Below are positions 42,623 through 52,609 of a DNA stretch of 64,000 bases, one piece after another. The translations under genes and the position numbers were made by a program. This DNA comes from Mesorhizobium sangaii. Its GTDB lineage: Bacteria; Pseudomonadota; Alphaproteobacteria; Rhizobiales; Rhizobiaceae. Within the stretch, counting starts at the first letter, position 1. Each line of letters starts with the position of its first letter. Under the pieces are notes generated by a model that was given only the letters and a program-made list of their open reading frames with translations, was not told the origin of the DNA and did no database searches. Where the stretch lies: positions 1-64,000 of the forward strand of contig NZ_JACHEF010000010.1 of assembly GCF_014207355.1 (NCBI RefSeq). Reading direction: 5' to 3'.

Positions 42623-44581
42623 ATGCAGCGTCTGTATGCCGCAAGGTTTGGTGATCTTCTGGCGGGAGACCTGCGAGTTTTTGGCGGGCCGTCGACAGTC
42701 GAACCACTTGCCGGCCGAATCAGGGCGCAGCAGGTCAGTATCGTGCTTCGCAACACGCCTCTTGGCATGGTTGCAAACATACTCAATGCGGCCACTTTTA
42801 TTATGGCGGTTTGGGGCTCGCCCGGCCAAACGAAAGCCATCCTCTGGGCGAGTGTCATCATCGCCGCCGCTGGGTTCGTAGGCCTAAGAGCGAGATCATC
42901 GTTTCAGTCAGTCAAACCAAGGTCAGTGTCTCGCCGAACAACGCAAAACCTGGTGCGGAACGCCTTCTTGTTCGGCACTTGGTGGGGAGCACTTCCCGTT
43001 CTGTTCTTCAGTGGGGCAACAGGCGCAGCTCAGGTCGTCATTACCTGCCTGAGCGCGGGGATGATCGCAGGCGGTGCCGCTTCCTTTTACACCATTCCTA
43101 TTGCGGCCATCGCGTATACGCTGCCGATCTTCATCGGTTCGGCGGTGGCGATTGTGTGGCTGGATGGCGCCGTCAATCTGCCCGTCGCAATCCTGTTAGT
43201 GAGCTACGCCATCACGCTGTTTCGTGCAGTGCTTGCTCACGCGTTCGAATTTACCCAACGGTTCATTCTGCAAGCGGAAAGCGAAAATGCCATTCGCAGG
43301 GATGTTCTGACGAGTTTGCCAAACCGGTTCAGCTTCAACGAGCAGTTGGAGAACGCGCTGGTGGACGCAAAGCAGTTTGACCGGCATTTTGCGCTACTTT
43401 TGTTCGACCTTAACAATTTCGACGAGATGAATGATCGCTTTGGCCGAGCAATGGCGGATGCCCTGTTGGTCGAGGTGGCTGCGCGACTTCGCAAATCGAC
43501 GCGGGAGAGCGATGACATTGCCAGGTTGGAGGGCGGCGAATTTGCAATAATCGCTGCACGCGATATCAGGCCAGACCAAATCAGGTCCTTGGCCAAACTG
43601 ATCATAGATGTCATGCGCGGCCCTTTCTTGATCGAAGGGCGCGAAATATATTGCAGGGCCTCTATCGGCGTCGCTTTGGCGCCCACTGACGGTTTGGATG
43701 CCAACCAACTCCTGCGGTGCGTCGACACCGCGCTATACAGGGCTAAGACGCCGGGGGCGGGCTCCATCCAGTTTTTCAGCGCAAGCGACGATGAAGCTGC
43801 TGCAAGGCGCCATGCCCTTGAACGCGATCTGGCATCTGCGCTCGCCAATGACCAGCTTTCGCTCGCATTTCAACCCTTTCTCGACCTCGGGAGCGATCGC
43901 ATCCGAGGTTTTGAAGCGCTTCTGCGGTGGCAGCATCCGACCCTTGGCGCGATCCCTCCGTCGGAGTTCATATCTATCGCTGAAGAAACGGGTTTGATTC
44001 ACTCAATCGGACACTGGGTCGTCAAAACGGCTTGCTTGGCCGCGGCGCAATGGCCGTGCGACTTGCGGGTCTCCGTCAACTTGTCGGTAGTGCAGCTTAA
44101 GAATAAAGCCTTGCTGGATGGAATTGTGGTGGCCTTGGCTGAAGCTGGTTTGGAGCCCCGAAGACTGGAGGTCGAGATCACCGAATCTGTGCTGATTTCG
44201 AATTTTGAAGAAACGATTTCATTATTACAATCGTTAATTTCTCTATCCGTAACAGTTGCTCTTGACGATTTTGGCACCGGCTATTCATCACTCACTTATC
44301 TTCGTAAATTGCCTCTTTCGCGGCTCAAGATCGACCGATCTTTTGTCCAGGATATGCTTACCGATGCGGACTGCGCCGCGATTGTAAGATCCTTGGTTGA
44401 GTTGGCGCATGAGCTTCGAATTGAGGTAACGGCCGAAGGCGTTGAAACTCCCGAACAGCTCGACTATCTGCGTCGCGTCAGATGTGATGAAGCTCAAGGC
44501 TATTTAATCGGGAAACCTGTCGGGATCGGCGACATTCCTGGCATTGCCGCGAAGCCGTTTGGTCAGGAGCTAGGTGTTTGA
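42623..44581 (+). CDS. GGDEF/EAL membrane protein, probable c-di-GMP phosphodiesterase
   Basis: A 652-aa protein. Several hydrophobic segments (about residues 40-210) form a membrane sensor. The GGDEF domain follows (LTSLPNRFSFNEQLENAL), but its signature is RLEGGEFAII, lacking the GG(D/E)EF spacing, and the domain is likely inactive. The EAL domain is complete: FEALLRWQHP, ETGLI, VNLS, EITESVL, LDDFGTGYSSL, KIDRSFV, AEGVE. It therefore probably hydrolyses c-di-GMP. ATG 42623 is preferred over 42569 because GGGGGAGTG lies 9-16 bases upstream. Upstream gap 42367-42622 holds no gene. Confidence 0.85.
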   Translation: MQRLYAARFGDLLAGDLRVFGGPSTVEPLAGRIRAQQVSIVLRNTPLGMVANILNAATFIMAVWGSPGQTKAILWASVIIAAAGFVGLRARSSFQSVKPRSVSRRTTQNLVRNAFLFGTWWGALPVLFFSGATGAAQVVITCLSAGMIAGGAASFYTIPIAAIAYTLPIFIGSAVAIVWLDGAVNLPVAILLVSYAITLFRAVLAHAFEFTQRFILQAESENAIRRDVLTSLPNRFSFNEQLENALVDAKQFDRHFALLLFDLNNFDEMNDRFGRAMADALLVEVAARLRKSTRESDDIARLEGGEFAIIAARDIRPDQIRSLAKLIIDVMRGPFLIEGREIYCRASIGVALAPTDGLDANQLLRCVDTALYRAKTPGAGSIQFFSASDDEAAARRHALERDLASALANDQLSLAFQPFLDLGSDRIRGFEALLRWQHPTLGAIPPSEFISIAEETGLIHSIGHWVVKTACLAAAQWPCDLRVSVNLSVVQLKNKALLDGIVVALAEAGLEPRRLEVEITESVLISNFEETISLLQSLISLSVTVALDDFGTGYSSLTYLRKLPLSRLKIDRSFVQDMLTDADCAAIVRSLVELAHELRIEVTAEGVETPEQLDYLRRVRCDEAQGYLIGKPVGIGDIPGIAAKPFGQELGV

Positions 44582-45313
44582 ATAGCAGAACCGGCACTTT
44601 GGGGCGATGGTCTGGTTGTCTCGCATCCCGACGAGAAGCGCCGAAGCTGGTCTCGAGAGGATAGGGGACGGTTGGTCGCAGCGACGTCGAGGCCGGGGCC
44701 AGTGCTTGGAGGTTGCGCGATCGACCGGCATTCATATGAGCCAGCTTTCCGGAGAGGGCGGAGCCGCTTCCTGGTGGCGGGTCAAGGCCGGAAGATGCAT
44801 CAAGCGTTTCGTACGCATGGTCGGAACGATGTAGATTCTTTGCCACCTGGTAAGCCGCTCTTGCAGCAGTATGTTTGGACTCGGCCTGCTGGCCTACCGG
44901 GGGGCATCGCCGCGGAAGCGAACGGATAAAGAAATTAGCAGCCTAATGCGCCCGGGCGATCACGCATACGGGACGTGCCGGGCTTTCACGCACGAACGCC
45001 TACATCGAATGAGACGGGTCACCTGGGGCAGCCGCATGCGGACGGCAAGGTCCAGCCCTCGTCAAAGCGAGTTGCCATTCGGGGGTTGAATGGGGGACAT
45101 AGCGGGCCTTATGACGCGCTGGCAATCCTGCTGGTGCGATGATATTCCAGTGCGCTTTTCCCCGCCGAGTCTAAGCCAACAGGCAGCTCATCAGAGAAGT
45201 TACGCTCTCAGGAGAGAGAAACCCGTCGTAGCCAGGCTTGAAAATGCCGCAAGGCTTGTACAAACGTGCGTCGTCAACATGACCCAGACAAATAGCCGTA
45301 GCAGGGAGTGGAT
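44582..45313. other. non-coding stretch, no gene recognised
   Basis: Short overlapping frames on both strands, none with a recognisable domain. I looked for a group II intron or tRNA and found no convincing structure. The last 60 bases should hold the pmtA promoter. Confidence 0.4.
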
Positions 45314-45910
45314 ATGGTCTTTCGATTGAAGGAGCGCCTCGGCAGGAAGTTTGAAGAGGAAGTGCAATTCTTCAAGGGCTGGCAGAAGGATAAGAAACGT
45401 GTGGGCGCGCTCATGCCAACGTCTGTGCATGCCGCGCGCCGGATGGCAAGCGTGATTAACCCAGCATCGGGAATGCCGGTTCTTGAACTTGGCGCCGGAA
45501 CAGGCGTCATCACCAAGGCTATCCTGGAAAGAGGCATCAAGCCGCATCAGCTGATTTCGGTCGAATATTCGAAAGATTTCTATCATCGCTTGACGCGAGG
45601 CTTTCCAGGCGTGGATTTTCGATTGGGCGATGCGTTCGCGCTGGGGGAAGTGCTTGCCGAGCGGAGCGGGGAGCAATTCGACTGTGTCATAAGTGCGGTG
45701 CCGATGTTGAGCTTTCCGATGGAACAGCGCATTGCCTTGCTCGAGGATTTGCTGGCCCGCATTCCTGCTGGGCGACCTGTGATTCAAATCACCTATGGGC
45801 CTTTGTCGCCGGTGATCAAAATGCCCGACCGCTACGTCGTGTCTCACTATGATTTCGTCGTCCGCAACATCCCGCCCGCACAGCTCTGGACTTATCGACG
45901 AGCAGTCTGA
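45314..45910 (+). CDS. pmtA: phospholipid N-methyltransferase
   Basis: A 198-aa SAM-dependent methyltransferase of the rhizobial PmtA type, which converts phosphatidylethanolamine to phosphatidylcholine at the membrane. N-terminal amphipathic helix (RLKERLGRKFEEEVQFFKGW), SAM loop VLELGAGTGVITKAIL (about residues 57-72), ISVEYSKDFY with the acidic ribose ligand, LGDAF, and a PMLSFPMEQR segment. ATG 45314 with GGGAG upstream is preferred over GTG 45308. It is an accessory copy on this replicon if the host also has one on the chromosome. Confidence 0.85.
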   Translation: MVFRLKERLGRKFEEEVQFFKGWQKDKKRVGALMPTSVHAARRMASVINPASGMPVLELGAGTGVITKAILERGIKPHQLISVEYSKDFYHRLTRGFPGVDFRLGDAFALGEVLAERSGEQFDCVISAVPMLSFPMEQRIALLEDLLARIPAGRPVIQITYGPLSPVIKMPDRYVVSHYDFVVRNIPPAQLWTYRRAV

Positions 45911-47075
45911 CGGCGCCCGACGCGCGGAAAATCATGCTAAAGGACAGGACGGTGGTCGTCATAGCTTCGCATCAAGCGCGCCTTTGTCACTGCCACCTGT
46001 TTTGAGGAGGCCCTATGCCCTTTGGGCGGGGAGGTGCTCACTCCCCGAAGAAATCGCGCTACTCGGGCGCGTATTTGATCAATGTTTCGGACGAAACCGA
46101 GGCGATCGCGAGCAGCATGCATCCGAAATCATCTATCACTAGGGGGTCGGCGTCACGGATGAGGGAGAGCTCGACAAGCTCGCTCGCAAGACGGTGGTCG
46201 CCCGCACCACGCTTTCGGCATCGCTGCCAAATTCGGCACCCTCAGCCGATGTCAGCGCCGAGCCTCTCAAATCCACCAAGGCGCTTGAGATGGTGTCGCA
46301 CAGCTGGCCTTTCGGCCAACCGGCCGCGATCGACCGCCCTACGCTACATCGAGCCGACGTAGCGCCTCGAACAACGGTTGGCCGTCCCGCTGGAGATCCT
46401 CATAGAGAGCGGCAAAGATCGCGGTTCTCGCCGCGCACGGTTCGGGCGCATTGAGCCCCCGGCAGGTCCCTCATCGGCTGCGAGCTTCGCCCTGCGGGCA
46501 ACAGACAGCGAAGCCACCAGGGCCGCGAAAATCCCGCGATGGCGTCTCTATGTCGGAACCGGCCCGCCATTTTTGGGAGGTGATCCGTGCAGGTGACTGG
46601 CGGAAACAATGCATCCCGTCCCTGACCATATCATAGCCATCGCCCTCTTTCAGCCGCCCGAGCCTCCCGACAGCCGGATCAATGATGACAATCCCCTGGA
46701 GAATATTCTTGCTTGAAGAGCGTGGCGGTCTACGCCGTCTTGCCGTGCTTGGCATGGCATTCTGCCATTCCTTGCCGCGCGCGGCGAAGCGCCGTCACTC
46801 TACCGTGCGATGGCCTTGGGAAATACGACAGGAGGACCACAATTGTCAGGTTTTGGCTGAAGACTTTTCAGCGGAGTCCGAAAAAAGGAAACGGGAGCTC
46901 TTCCGGTTTTTGCAAAGCGCTTGAACTCGCTTTCGTTGGAGAACGGCCAGCCCAGCCGTTGCGAGTGATCGGCAAACCACTGCAAAACGATCATTTCGCT
47001 GTAATGTGGCTGCATTCTTCGGGAGCTTCTCGAATACAAACAGCTTGGCTTCGCGCACGGCGCAACGCGCCGGCA
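45911..47075. other. decayed region, fragments only
   Basis: The plus strand has LPEEIALLGRVFDQCFGRNRGDREQHASEIIYH ending in TAG (46030-46141) and then GVTDEGELDKLARKTVV in another frame, a broken small protein of unknown family. The minus strand has several open but unassigned frames. No complete gene is visible. Confidence 0.45.
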
Positions 47076-47123
47076 ACCTCTCCGAATTTGATAAAGCCCT
47101 TCCAGTTCGCCCGCGCCGCCATC
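47076..47123 (-). pseudogene. ku 5' fragment
   Basis: From ATG 47123 the minus strand reads MAARANWKGFIKFGEV, which matches the start of bacterial Ku proteins; the next residues do not. Probably the beginning of a Ku gene cut by rearrangement. The piece is short, so the match could be chance. Confidence 0.4.
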
Positions 47124-47332
47124 TTCGCACGCGCCTCCAGCACAGCCTATGCGAGTCAATAAATCGACTCGCCGGCACTATTGTTTCAGGTGAAATGAAT
47201 CTAGTTTCAAAGGGTTCGACCGATAGGCCGGGCACAGCTGCGGCCATCACGGCCATTTAACATAAACGCGTCGCCCGATTGAGATTATCTTGACGGTAGC
47301 GTAGTTCGCCATCCATGCCAGTCGAGATGATC

Positions 47333-47932
47333 ATGGGCAAATATCGAGACCATCGCGGGCCACGCGGGCATCGCCATGACGATGACCCCGTTTCCTTTTC
47401 GGAACGGACCTCCGAGCCAAGCTACTTTCAGCGCCCGGCGACCGTGACTGCGCACCCCGTCGACGCCGAGGTCTTGTGGTTCACAGTCAGCAAGGGTTTT
47501 GGCTTCGTCAAACTGTCGGACGGCAAGGAGGCCTATCTGCACGTCCGAGTGTTGGAGGCGGCCGGAAGCCGAGATGTTGCCGAGGGAACGCTTCTGAAGG
47601 TCACGGTCGAAAAAAGTCCAAAAGGTCATCAAGTCGCGCAGGTGCTGGAGATCGGCGATCAGATCGCGAAAACTCCGTCACATACGCGCCTCGCTGGAGG
47701 GACCATCGTCGAGACGGGTGCGCAGCTAGAGAGCGCGGGCACGGTCAAGTGGTACAAACCCGAAAAGGGTTTTGGCTTCATTGCTCCTGACAACGGTGAG
47801 AAGGACGTCTTCGTTCATGCCAGCACCCTGACCCGCTCAGGGCTCAGCGTGCTGGTGGAGGGACAAAAGGTGCTTGTCGAATGCGGGCAAGGCAAGAAAG
47901 GCTTGGAAGTCCGGAGCATCCGCCTCGCCTAG
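47333..47932 (+). CDS. tandem cold-shock-domain protein
   Basis: A 199-aa protein with two cold-shock domains: the first around VLWFTVSKGFGFVKLSDGKEAYLHVRVLE (RNP1 KGFGFV) and the second AGTVKWYKPEKGFGFIAPDNGEKDVFVHASTL (RNP1 KGFGFI, RNP2 VFVHAS). The linker is Ser/Thr-rich. This double arrangement is common in rhizobia and binds RNA or single-stranded DNA. ATG 47333 (MGKYRDHRGPRGHR) is preferred over 47315. Confidence 0.85.
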   Translation: MGKYRDHRGPRGHRHDDDPVSFSERTSEPSYFQRPATVTAHPVDAEVLWFTVSKGFGFVKLSDGKEAYLHVRVLEAAGSRDVAEGTLLKVTVEKSPKGHQVAQVLEIGDQIAKTPSHTRLAGGTIVETGAQLESAGTVKWYKPEKGFGFIAPDNGEKDVFVHASTLTRSGLSVLVEGQKVLVECGQGKKGLEVRSIRLA

Positions 47933-48317
47933 ACGGCGCATTGGCACGGTCCGTACGAAGATATTGCACTACACAATTTACGGGCTGGTCTCGACGCCGA
48001 ACGCCCGCGAGCGGTCGCAAAATCGCTCGAGGATGTGTCGCGCTGTGTTTCCATACGTCCACGGGCACCAATCTGCCCGTTGCCGATCCGAAAGACTGAG
48101 CTTCCGCGATCGTGCGCATTGTCTCGACGGGATTGTCGTGGGCCCTGACCCATTTCGAGCGCGTCGAGCAGCTCTTGCTCTCAGTCGCCGGCAAGACGGT
48201 GCTTTTAGGCGGAGGCGCGCCTGTTGACTATGAAAAAGGCCGTGTAGGTGGCTGGTATGTGGATAATCAGCGTTGGCGTCTTGCCGATTGCGCCAGCCGG
48301 CGCGCACTCTCGCAGCC

Positions 48318-48704
48318 ATGGTGGCGGAGCATGTTGAATTGGCCTTGTTTGAGCAGTCACTCGGCAATATCGAGGGCCTCAATCGACCGTTCTGTGATCG
48401 TGTGGCTGACGCCGCAGAAAAAACCGCAGGGTCGGTTCTGTTCGATGTTCGCGTCGACGGCGACACCTGGGTCCAGCGGATGGCTGCGATTGGCTATGGC
48501 GAAACCGGCACGGCGATAATCGTGATGGAGAAGAACGGACACCTTAGATGCGCATCGATAAACGGAGACACCGCACTTCTGGTAGCAGAATTGGCTGCCT
48601 GGAATGCGTCTCCGCTGCGTGAGCAAGCGAGGCTTGACCACTGCGGAACGGCCAGCACCCTGCTAGCGAAGCTTCGGCGCTCAGGTCACTTCGGCCGTCT
48701 CTAG
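48318..48704 (+). CDS. hypothetical protein, low support
   Basis: A 128-aa frame from ATG 48318: MVAEHVELALFEQSLGNIEGLNRPFCDRVADAAEKTAGSVLFDVRV.... Composition is protein-like, but I recognise no domain and see no clear ribosome-binding site. Could be real or a remnant. Confidence 0.35.
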   Translation: MVAEHVELALFEQSLGNIEGLNRPFCDRVADAAEKTAGSVLFDVRVDGDTWVQRMAAIGYGETGTAIIVMEKNGHLRCASINGDTALLVAELAAWNASPLREQARLDHCGTASTLLAKLRRSGHFGRL

Positions 48705-48979
48705 CCGACCCGGCGCTGCTCTTACCTGGCGGCCAAATTCCTGCTCGGCTCCAATAGGGCGCGATGGAGGTAAAATCGACCAAACTGCGACTTAATCTCC
48801 ACCTGCGTGCCGCAAGTTTTCGTGCTCGCTGACCACGTCACCGCTTCGATCACTCGCAGCTAAGCGTCAGGAGGGAGCGCCGCGGAGATAGGTCCTGTGG
48901 AACGGGCGCGCGCAGCTATCCCATCAGATTCCATGCGACATGAATTGCCATCGACGTGGCTTTCATGATTGCTGGGTCT
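48705..48979. other. intergenic
   Basis: No gene or repeat recognised before the DUF309 gene. Confidence 0.4.
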
Positions 48980-49519
48980 ATGTCACGTTCTCGCTTGCTG
49001 CCCGAAAAGAATTTCCCCAGCTACGCATACCTGCCTGGCAAACATCCGCATCCGGTGCGCGACCCCTTGGGTCACAGTTACCAAAGCGACCCGGTGACCG
49101 TTGCCATTGACGAAGCACTCAGCTCAAACGAGTTTCGATGGGGTATCGACCTTTTCAACCACGGCTATTACTGGGAAGCTCACGAGGCTTGGGAGCCCAT
49201 TTGGCACGCTGCGAAACAAAGCACTCAGCATCGCTTGCTCTTCAAGGGATTGATCCTGTTAGCGGCGGCCGGGGTGAAACTCCGCGAGGGAAAGCGGGTC
49301 GCTGCCGCGCGCCATGCGACAAGGGCTGCGACGCTTTTTCGCCAGGTGATGGATCTGCCGAACCGGGGCTTTGAGGCCGCACTCGGAATGAAAACTGCTG
49401 CGCTTGCAGTATATGCCGAAGCGGCCATAACTTCCCCGGCTGTTTTGCGGGAGTCGATGCCTGGCCAGCCTGAGCCAGTTTTCGATTTCATTCTCGCACC
49501 AAAATCCGAGAGCGGCTGA
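48980..49519 (+). CDS. DUF309 protein
   Basis: A 179-aa protein. HGYYWEAHEAWEPIWHAAKQ and LLFKGLILLAAAGVKLREGK are the diagnostic DUF309 blocks (two helices with conserved His, Trp and Glu). Function unknown. ATG 48980 (MSRSRLLPEKNFPSYAYLPG) preferred. A broken paralogue remains at 1983-2133. Confidence 0.85.
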   Translation: MSRSRLLPEKNFPSYAYLPGKHPHPVRDPLGHSYQSDPVTVAIDEALSSNEFRWGIDLFNHGYYWEAHEAWEPIWHAAKQSTQHRLLFKGLILLAAAGVKLREGKRVAAARHATRAATLFRQVMDLPNRGFEAALGMKTAALAVYAEAAITSPAVLRESMPGQPEPVFDFILAPKSESG

Positions 49520-49561
49520 TAGGCAACCCCTACCGTACCCTTCAAGGCCTTCCTTATTTCA

Positions 49562-49962
49562 TTGTGGCACTCCAGCTGTCATAGGCAGTTCGATAAAGGG
49601 AGCTTCAATCCTGACGCAGTCGATCCTAGCGCTAACGCCGGCGCTGGGGTGGCACCCATGGCAGGCGCCGCTTCCATCGTTCACCTCGCGGCAAAGGCAC
49701 ATCGTCCTGCCACCGCTTCTTCCTGCGGGTCTGTCTGTCTCCAGCCGGTGCATTCGATGCCTCTGGCACCGACGCTTCCTCAACCGTTGGCGGCTCGGGA
49801 AGCGACGCGTCGGGCGTGATCACGCGCTTAACGTCGGGTTCTGCTTCACCGATGGCGAGCATGGGCTCAGAACGAACATCTTCACCAGGGAAAATCGGCT
49901 GCGGCGTCGCTTCAGCGATCGCATCCCGACCATCGCCGGCACCGCCGTTTGGGTTGCTACGA
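49562..49962 (-). pseudogene. 3' fragment of an unknown gene
   Basis: The minus strand reads PQPIFPGEDVRSEPMLAIGEAEPDVKRVITPDASLPEPP and ends RKKRWQDDVPLPRGERWKRRLPWVP..., Pro/Glu-rich then basic. No start and no family. It probably belonged to a longer protein whose 5' end was replaced by the phzF-like gene. Confidence 0.4.
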
Positions 49963-49973
49963 TGGATGGCTCT

Positions 49974-50870
49974 TCAGGTCGAGTTCGTTTTCGGGTGGCG
50001 AGCGGAAGCTCGACGCACGAAGTTTGAACGGCTGCCAGGGGACTCTGCTGCCGTTGCTGAGTGCGTCCCCGCAGCGCCATTGGGAAGGGAAATCATGGCT
50101 TTCATGAAGGTCACGGCATTCCCGACGAGAAAGACTCGATCTTCGGTCAATTCGCAATCAAGCCATCCGCCTCGTACCGATGCCTGAAAAGCCATCAGCC
50201 TCTCGCGACCCAGCCGCTCGGCCCAGTAAGGAACCAACGTGGCATGAATTGACCCGGTGACTGGATCCTCGGGAATACCCGCTCCGGGGGCAAAGTAACG
50301 GGACACGAAATGCGCTCGCCCGTTGTCGGCTTCCTGCCCCGTCACGACAAGGCCGACAGACCCGAGGCGGGCAATCGAGGCAAGGGCAGGGACAAAGCTA
50401 CGCACAGCTTCCGCGCTGCCGAGATCGGCGAAGATGTTCTCGAAGTTTCGGAAGATGCGGACAGGTGGATTGTCGAAAACACGTGCGATTTCTGCGGGAA
50501 GCCTCTCCAATGGCTCCGGGGGCAGACGGGGAATGTCCAGTCGGTAGCCATGCGGGCCTTGTGTAACTCGCAGCTCGCCGACGCGCGTGTGAAAGACAAG
50601 CGGAGCTTCCGCCTTGGCCTCGGTCAGTAACACATGCGCGGTCGCCAGGGTGGCATGGCCGCAGAAATCGACCTCATGCGCCGGAGCAAACCACCGCAAA
50701 TCCCACGCGCCATCCGACCGCGCTTTGACGAAAGCAGTTTCGGCAAGATTGTTCTCTTGGGTGATCGCAAGCATCAGGTCATCCGGCAGCCAATGGTCGA
50801 GCACGAGAACAGCAGCAGGGTTCCCGGCAAAAAGCCGGTCGGTAAAGGCATCTACCTGATACATGCGCAT
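49974..50870 (-). CDS. PhzF-family isomerase
   Basis: A 298-aa PhzF-like protein. MYQVDAFTDRLFAGNPAAVLVLD at the start, ETAFV (catalytic Glu region), RWFAPAHEVDFCGHATLATAHVLL and the later EDPVTGSIHATLVPYWAERLG. The ATG at 50870 is preferred over upstream in-frame codons. The expected end VTFMKAMISLP is followed by about 35 unrelated residues, so the original stop seems lost and the gene is fused to leftover sequence; activity may survive because the domain is complete. Confidence 0.8.
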   Translation of the reverse strand: MRMYQVDAFTDRLFAGNPAAVLVLDHWLPDDLMLAITQENNLAETAFVKARSDGAWDLRWFAPAHEVDFCGHATLATAHVLLTEAKAEAPLVFHTRVGELRVTQGPHGYRLDIPRLPPEPLERLPAEIARVFDNPPVRIFRNFENIFADLGSAEAVRSFVPALASIARLGSVGLVVTGQEADNGRAHFVSRYFAPGAGIPEDPVTGSIHATLVPYWAERLGRERLMAFQASVRGGWLDCELTEDRVFLVGNAVTFMKAMISLPNGAAGTHSATAAESPGSRSNFVRRASARHPKTNST

Positions 50871-51128
50871 GGGACATCTCGTTTCAGAAGGCCGACCTTT
50901 AACTTGACGGACGCTCATCTGCCTGCCGGTCAATGGCAGCTGTGGATCCATCGCGTCGTCCATCGTATTGCTTATCAAGGGCCGCAAGGGGTCCGAAAGC
51001 TGATTTAGGCTTCCGGCCGGTCGGGGTCGTGGTAGCCGCTTCGCCTCTTGCTGCGCTCGAGGCGGATCAGCGCGCTGTCCGCCTCCTTGGATCTTACAGG
51101 TCGAGCCCGCGCCGCGGCGGGCACTTCT

Positions 51129-51761
51129 CTACGACCTTCCCCGCTCGGCGAGGGCTCGTGCCAAGAGCTCGCCTGGATGACCGGCGGTCTCAAGCCCCAG
51201 GCGTGTGCCGCCCAGGTCGGCGGCGTTCTCTTCCTCATTGAGTTTCCATGCTCCCTCGAGGCGCTCGACGCGAAATTCCAGACCGACAATGCCCCGCATC
51301 ATGCTGTCGATATATTCTTGCGGCGCATCCGACACGCTCCAGGGTGCTGTGCGTGTGGCCTCGTGCCTGTCGGTCAGATCTTCAACCTGGCGCCGCAGCC
51401 AGGCCCTATCCTCAATCGCCGTCAGGCTTCCGTGCGCGTGTATGGCGATATAGAGCCATGTGGGAACGACCTTTCCCGTCTCGCGCTTGGTCGCATACCA
51501 CTGCGGCGACATGTAAGTGTGAGGGCCCTGAAAAATCGCGAGACTGGCGCTGCCCTCTGATACCCGCCAATGCGCGTTGGCACGCGCGACGTGGGCCGCG
51601 AGGATCAGGCGTCCATCCGGAGCCTGCCGCGCGATGGTCGGCACATGCGTGGCCTCGATGCCTGCAGGCGTCGGCGTCACGATCGTGGCGAAACCGATCT
51701 CGCGGACCGCGGCCAAAAGCACATCGGGGCGGTCTTCAACAGATCGACGGGGCCGGTACAT
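51129..51761 (-). CDS. PaiB/FMN-binding negative regulator 1
   Basis: A 210-aa PaiB-family protein, starting MYRPRRSVEDRPDVLLAAV. Landmarks: GRLILAAHVARANAHW, YMSPQWYATKRETGKVVPTWLYIAIHAHG and the DLTDRHEATRTAPW block. The family binds FMN and can act as a transcriptional regulator or a degradation/acetyl-polyamine related enzyme. A second copy lies at 61208, also next to a PLP lyase. Confidence 0.85.
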   Translation of the reverse strand: MYRPRRSVEDRPDVLLAAVREIGFATIVTPTPAGIEATHVPTIARQAPDGRLILAAHVARANAHWRVSEGSASLAIFQGPHTYMSPQWYATKRETGKVVPTWLYIAIHAHGSLTAIEDRAWLRRQVEDLTDRHEATRTAPWSVSDAPQEYIDSMMRGIVGLEFRVERLEGAWKLNEEENAADLGGTRLGLETAGHPGELLARALAERGRS

Positions 51762-51806
51762 TTAGTTCCTCTTCCACTGCGTGGCTCAAGCAGCCGGTTG
51801 ACGTAT

Positions 51807-52484
51807 TCAACCCAGCGTTTCGATCTGGGCATTTGGGCATAGTGCCTCAATCACTCCGGTCAGTTGCGCCCCAGCGGCCCTCAGCCGCTCCGAAGGCATG
51901 GGCTCGAGCGCCTCGAGTACAAGCCAAAGGGAACGCGAATCGGCCGTCACCATAGTCCGCCGCCCCTGGCGCCAGTTCCAGCGGCGGCAGGTGACTCCGG
52001 CGTCATCGCACCAGACGACCTCGCCCGGCTCAGGATGCTCGGTGACCGGTTCGCCTTGCTGGACGGTGTCGAACGGCTCGGCGCCCGTCGCGATCAGAAG
52101 TCTCGGAAGACCCAGATAGTGATCCAGGTCTTCACCCCCAACCGGAATGCCGTAGAGCACGCTGACGGCGTTGTAGGCATCCACCAGCGGGGAAATCCGT
52201 GGCAATGAGCCATCCTTGCGTATCCGCTTGAGAAGCGCCGCAGCCGAGCAGGGTGTTCGATTAGCGTTGGTACCGAAGGCCCGGTAGGCTTCGGCCCAGG
52301 CCGCAAGATGCGCATCCCTTTGGGCATCGTCGCCAAGCGCGGCCTGCTCCGCGGCCGCGATCACGTCAGCGAGCGCCGGGTTCTGAGGCACGCCGACTTC
52401 CGCGTTTCGCACGACGATGCTCAGCAAGTGAAAGTTCGAGTGCCGGGCGTAAATCTCGGGGGCGATCATGGGCGTGAAGGACAT
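51807..52484 (-). CDS. B3/B4 (PheRS beta-like) domain protein
   Basis: A 225-aa stand-alone B3/4 domain protein: NRTPCSAAALLKRIRKDGSLPRISPLVDAYNAVSVLYGIPVGGEDLD is diagnostic. Related domains are editing modules of phenylalanyl-tRNA synthetase; free-standing copies may edit or bind amino acids. Placed between a PLP lyase and a PaiB-like gene, in the same orientation. Confidence 0.85.
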   Translation of the reverse strand: MSFTPMIAPEIYARHSNFHLLSIVVRNAEVGVPQNPALADVIAAAEQAALGDDAQRDAHLAAWAEAYRAFGTNANRTPCSAAALLKRIRKDGSLPRISPLVDAYNAVSVLYGIPVGGEDLDHYLGLPRLLIATGAEPFDTVQQGEPVTEHPEPGEVVWCDDAGVTCRRWNWRQGRRTMVTADSRSLWLVLEALEPMPSERLRAAGAQLTGVIEALCPNAQIETLG

Positions 52485-52609
52485 GGCTGCTCCGTCCTGC
52501 GGGAAGGCTCTGCGTTACGGTTCATTAGGGCGATATCGAACATCGCGGGTAAGACGGACGCCCCGGACTTGTGGGAGACCGGTCGTGCCTGTCGCACAAA
52601 GCCGCCTAG

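Noticed and set aside
44582..45100. Possible group II intron or structured RNA
   Set aside because: GC-rich with some short inverted stretches, but no domain V-like hairpin, no reverse transcriptase and no boundary motif could be found.
46158..46800. Minus-strand frames as a LigD or DNA-repair gene beside the Ku fragment
   Set aside because: No ligase or primase motif could be recognised; proximity to the Ku fragment is the only argument.
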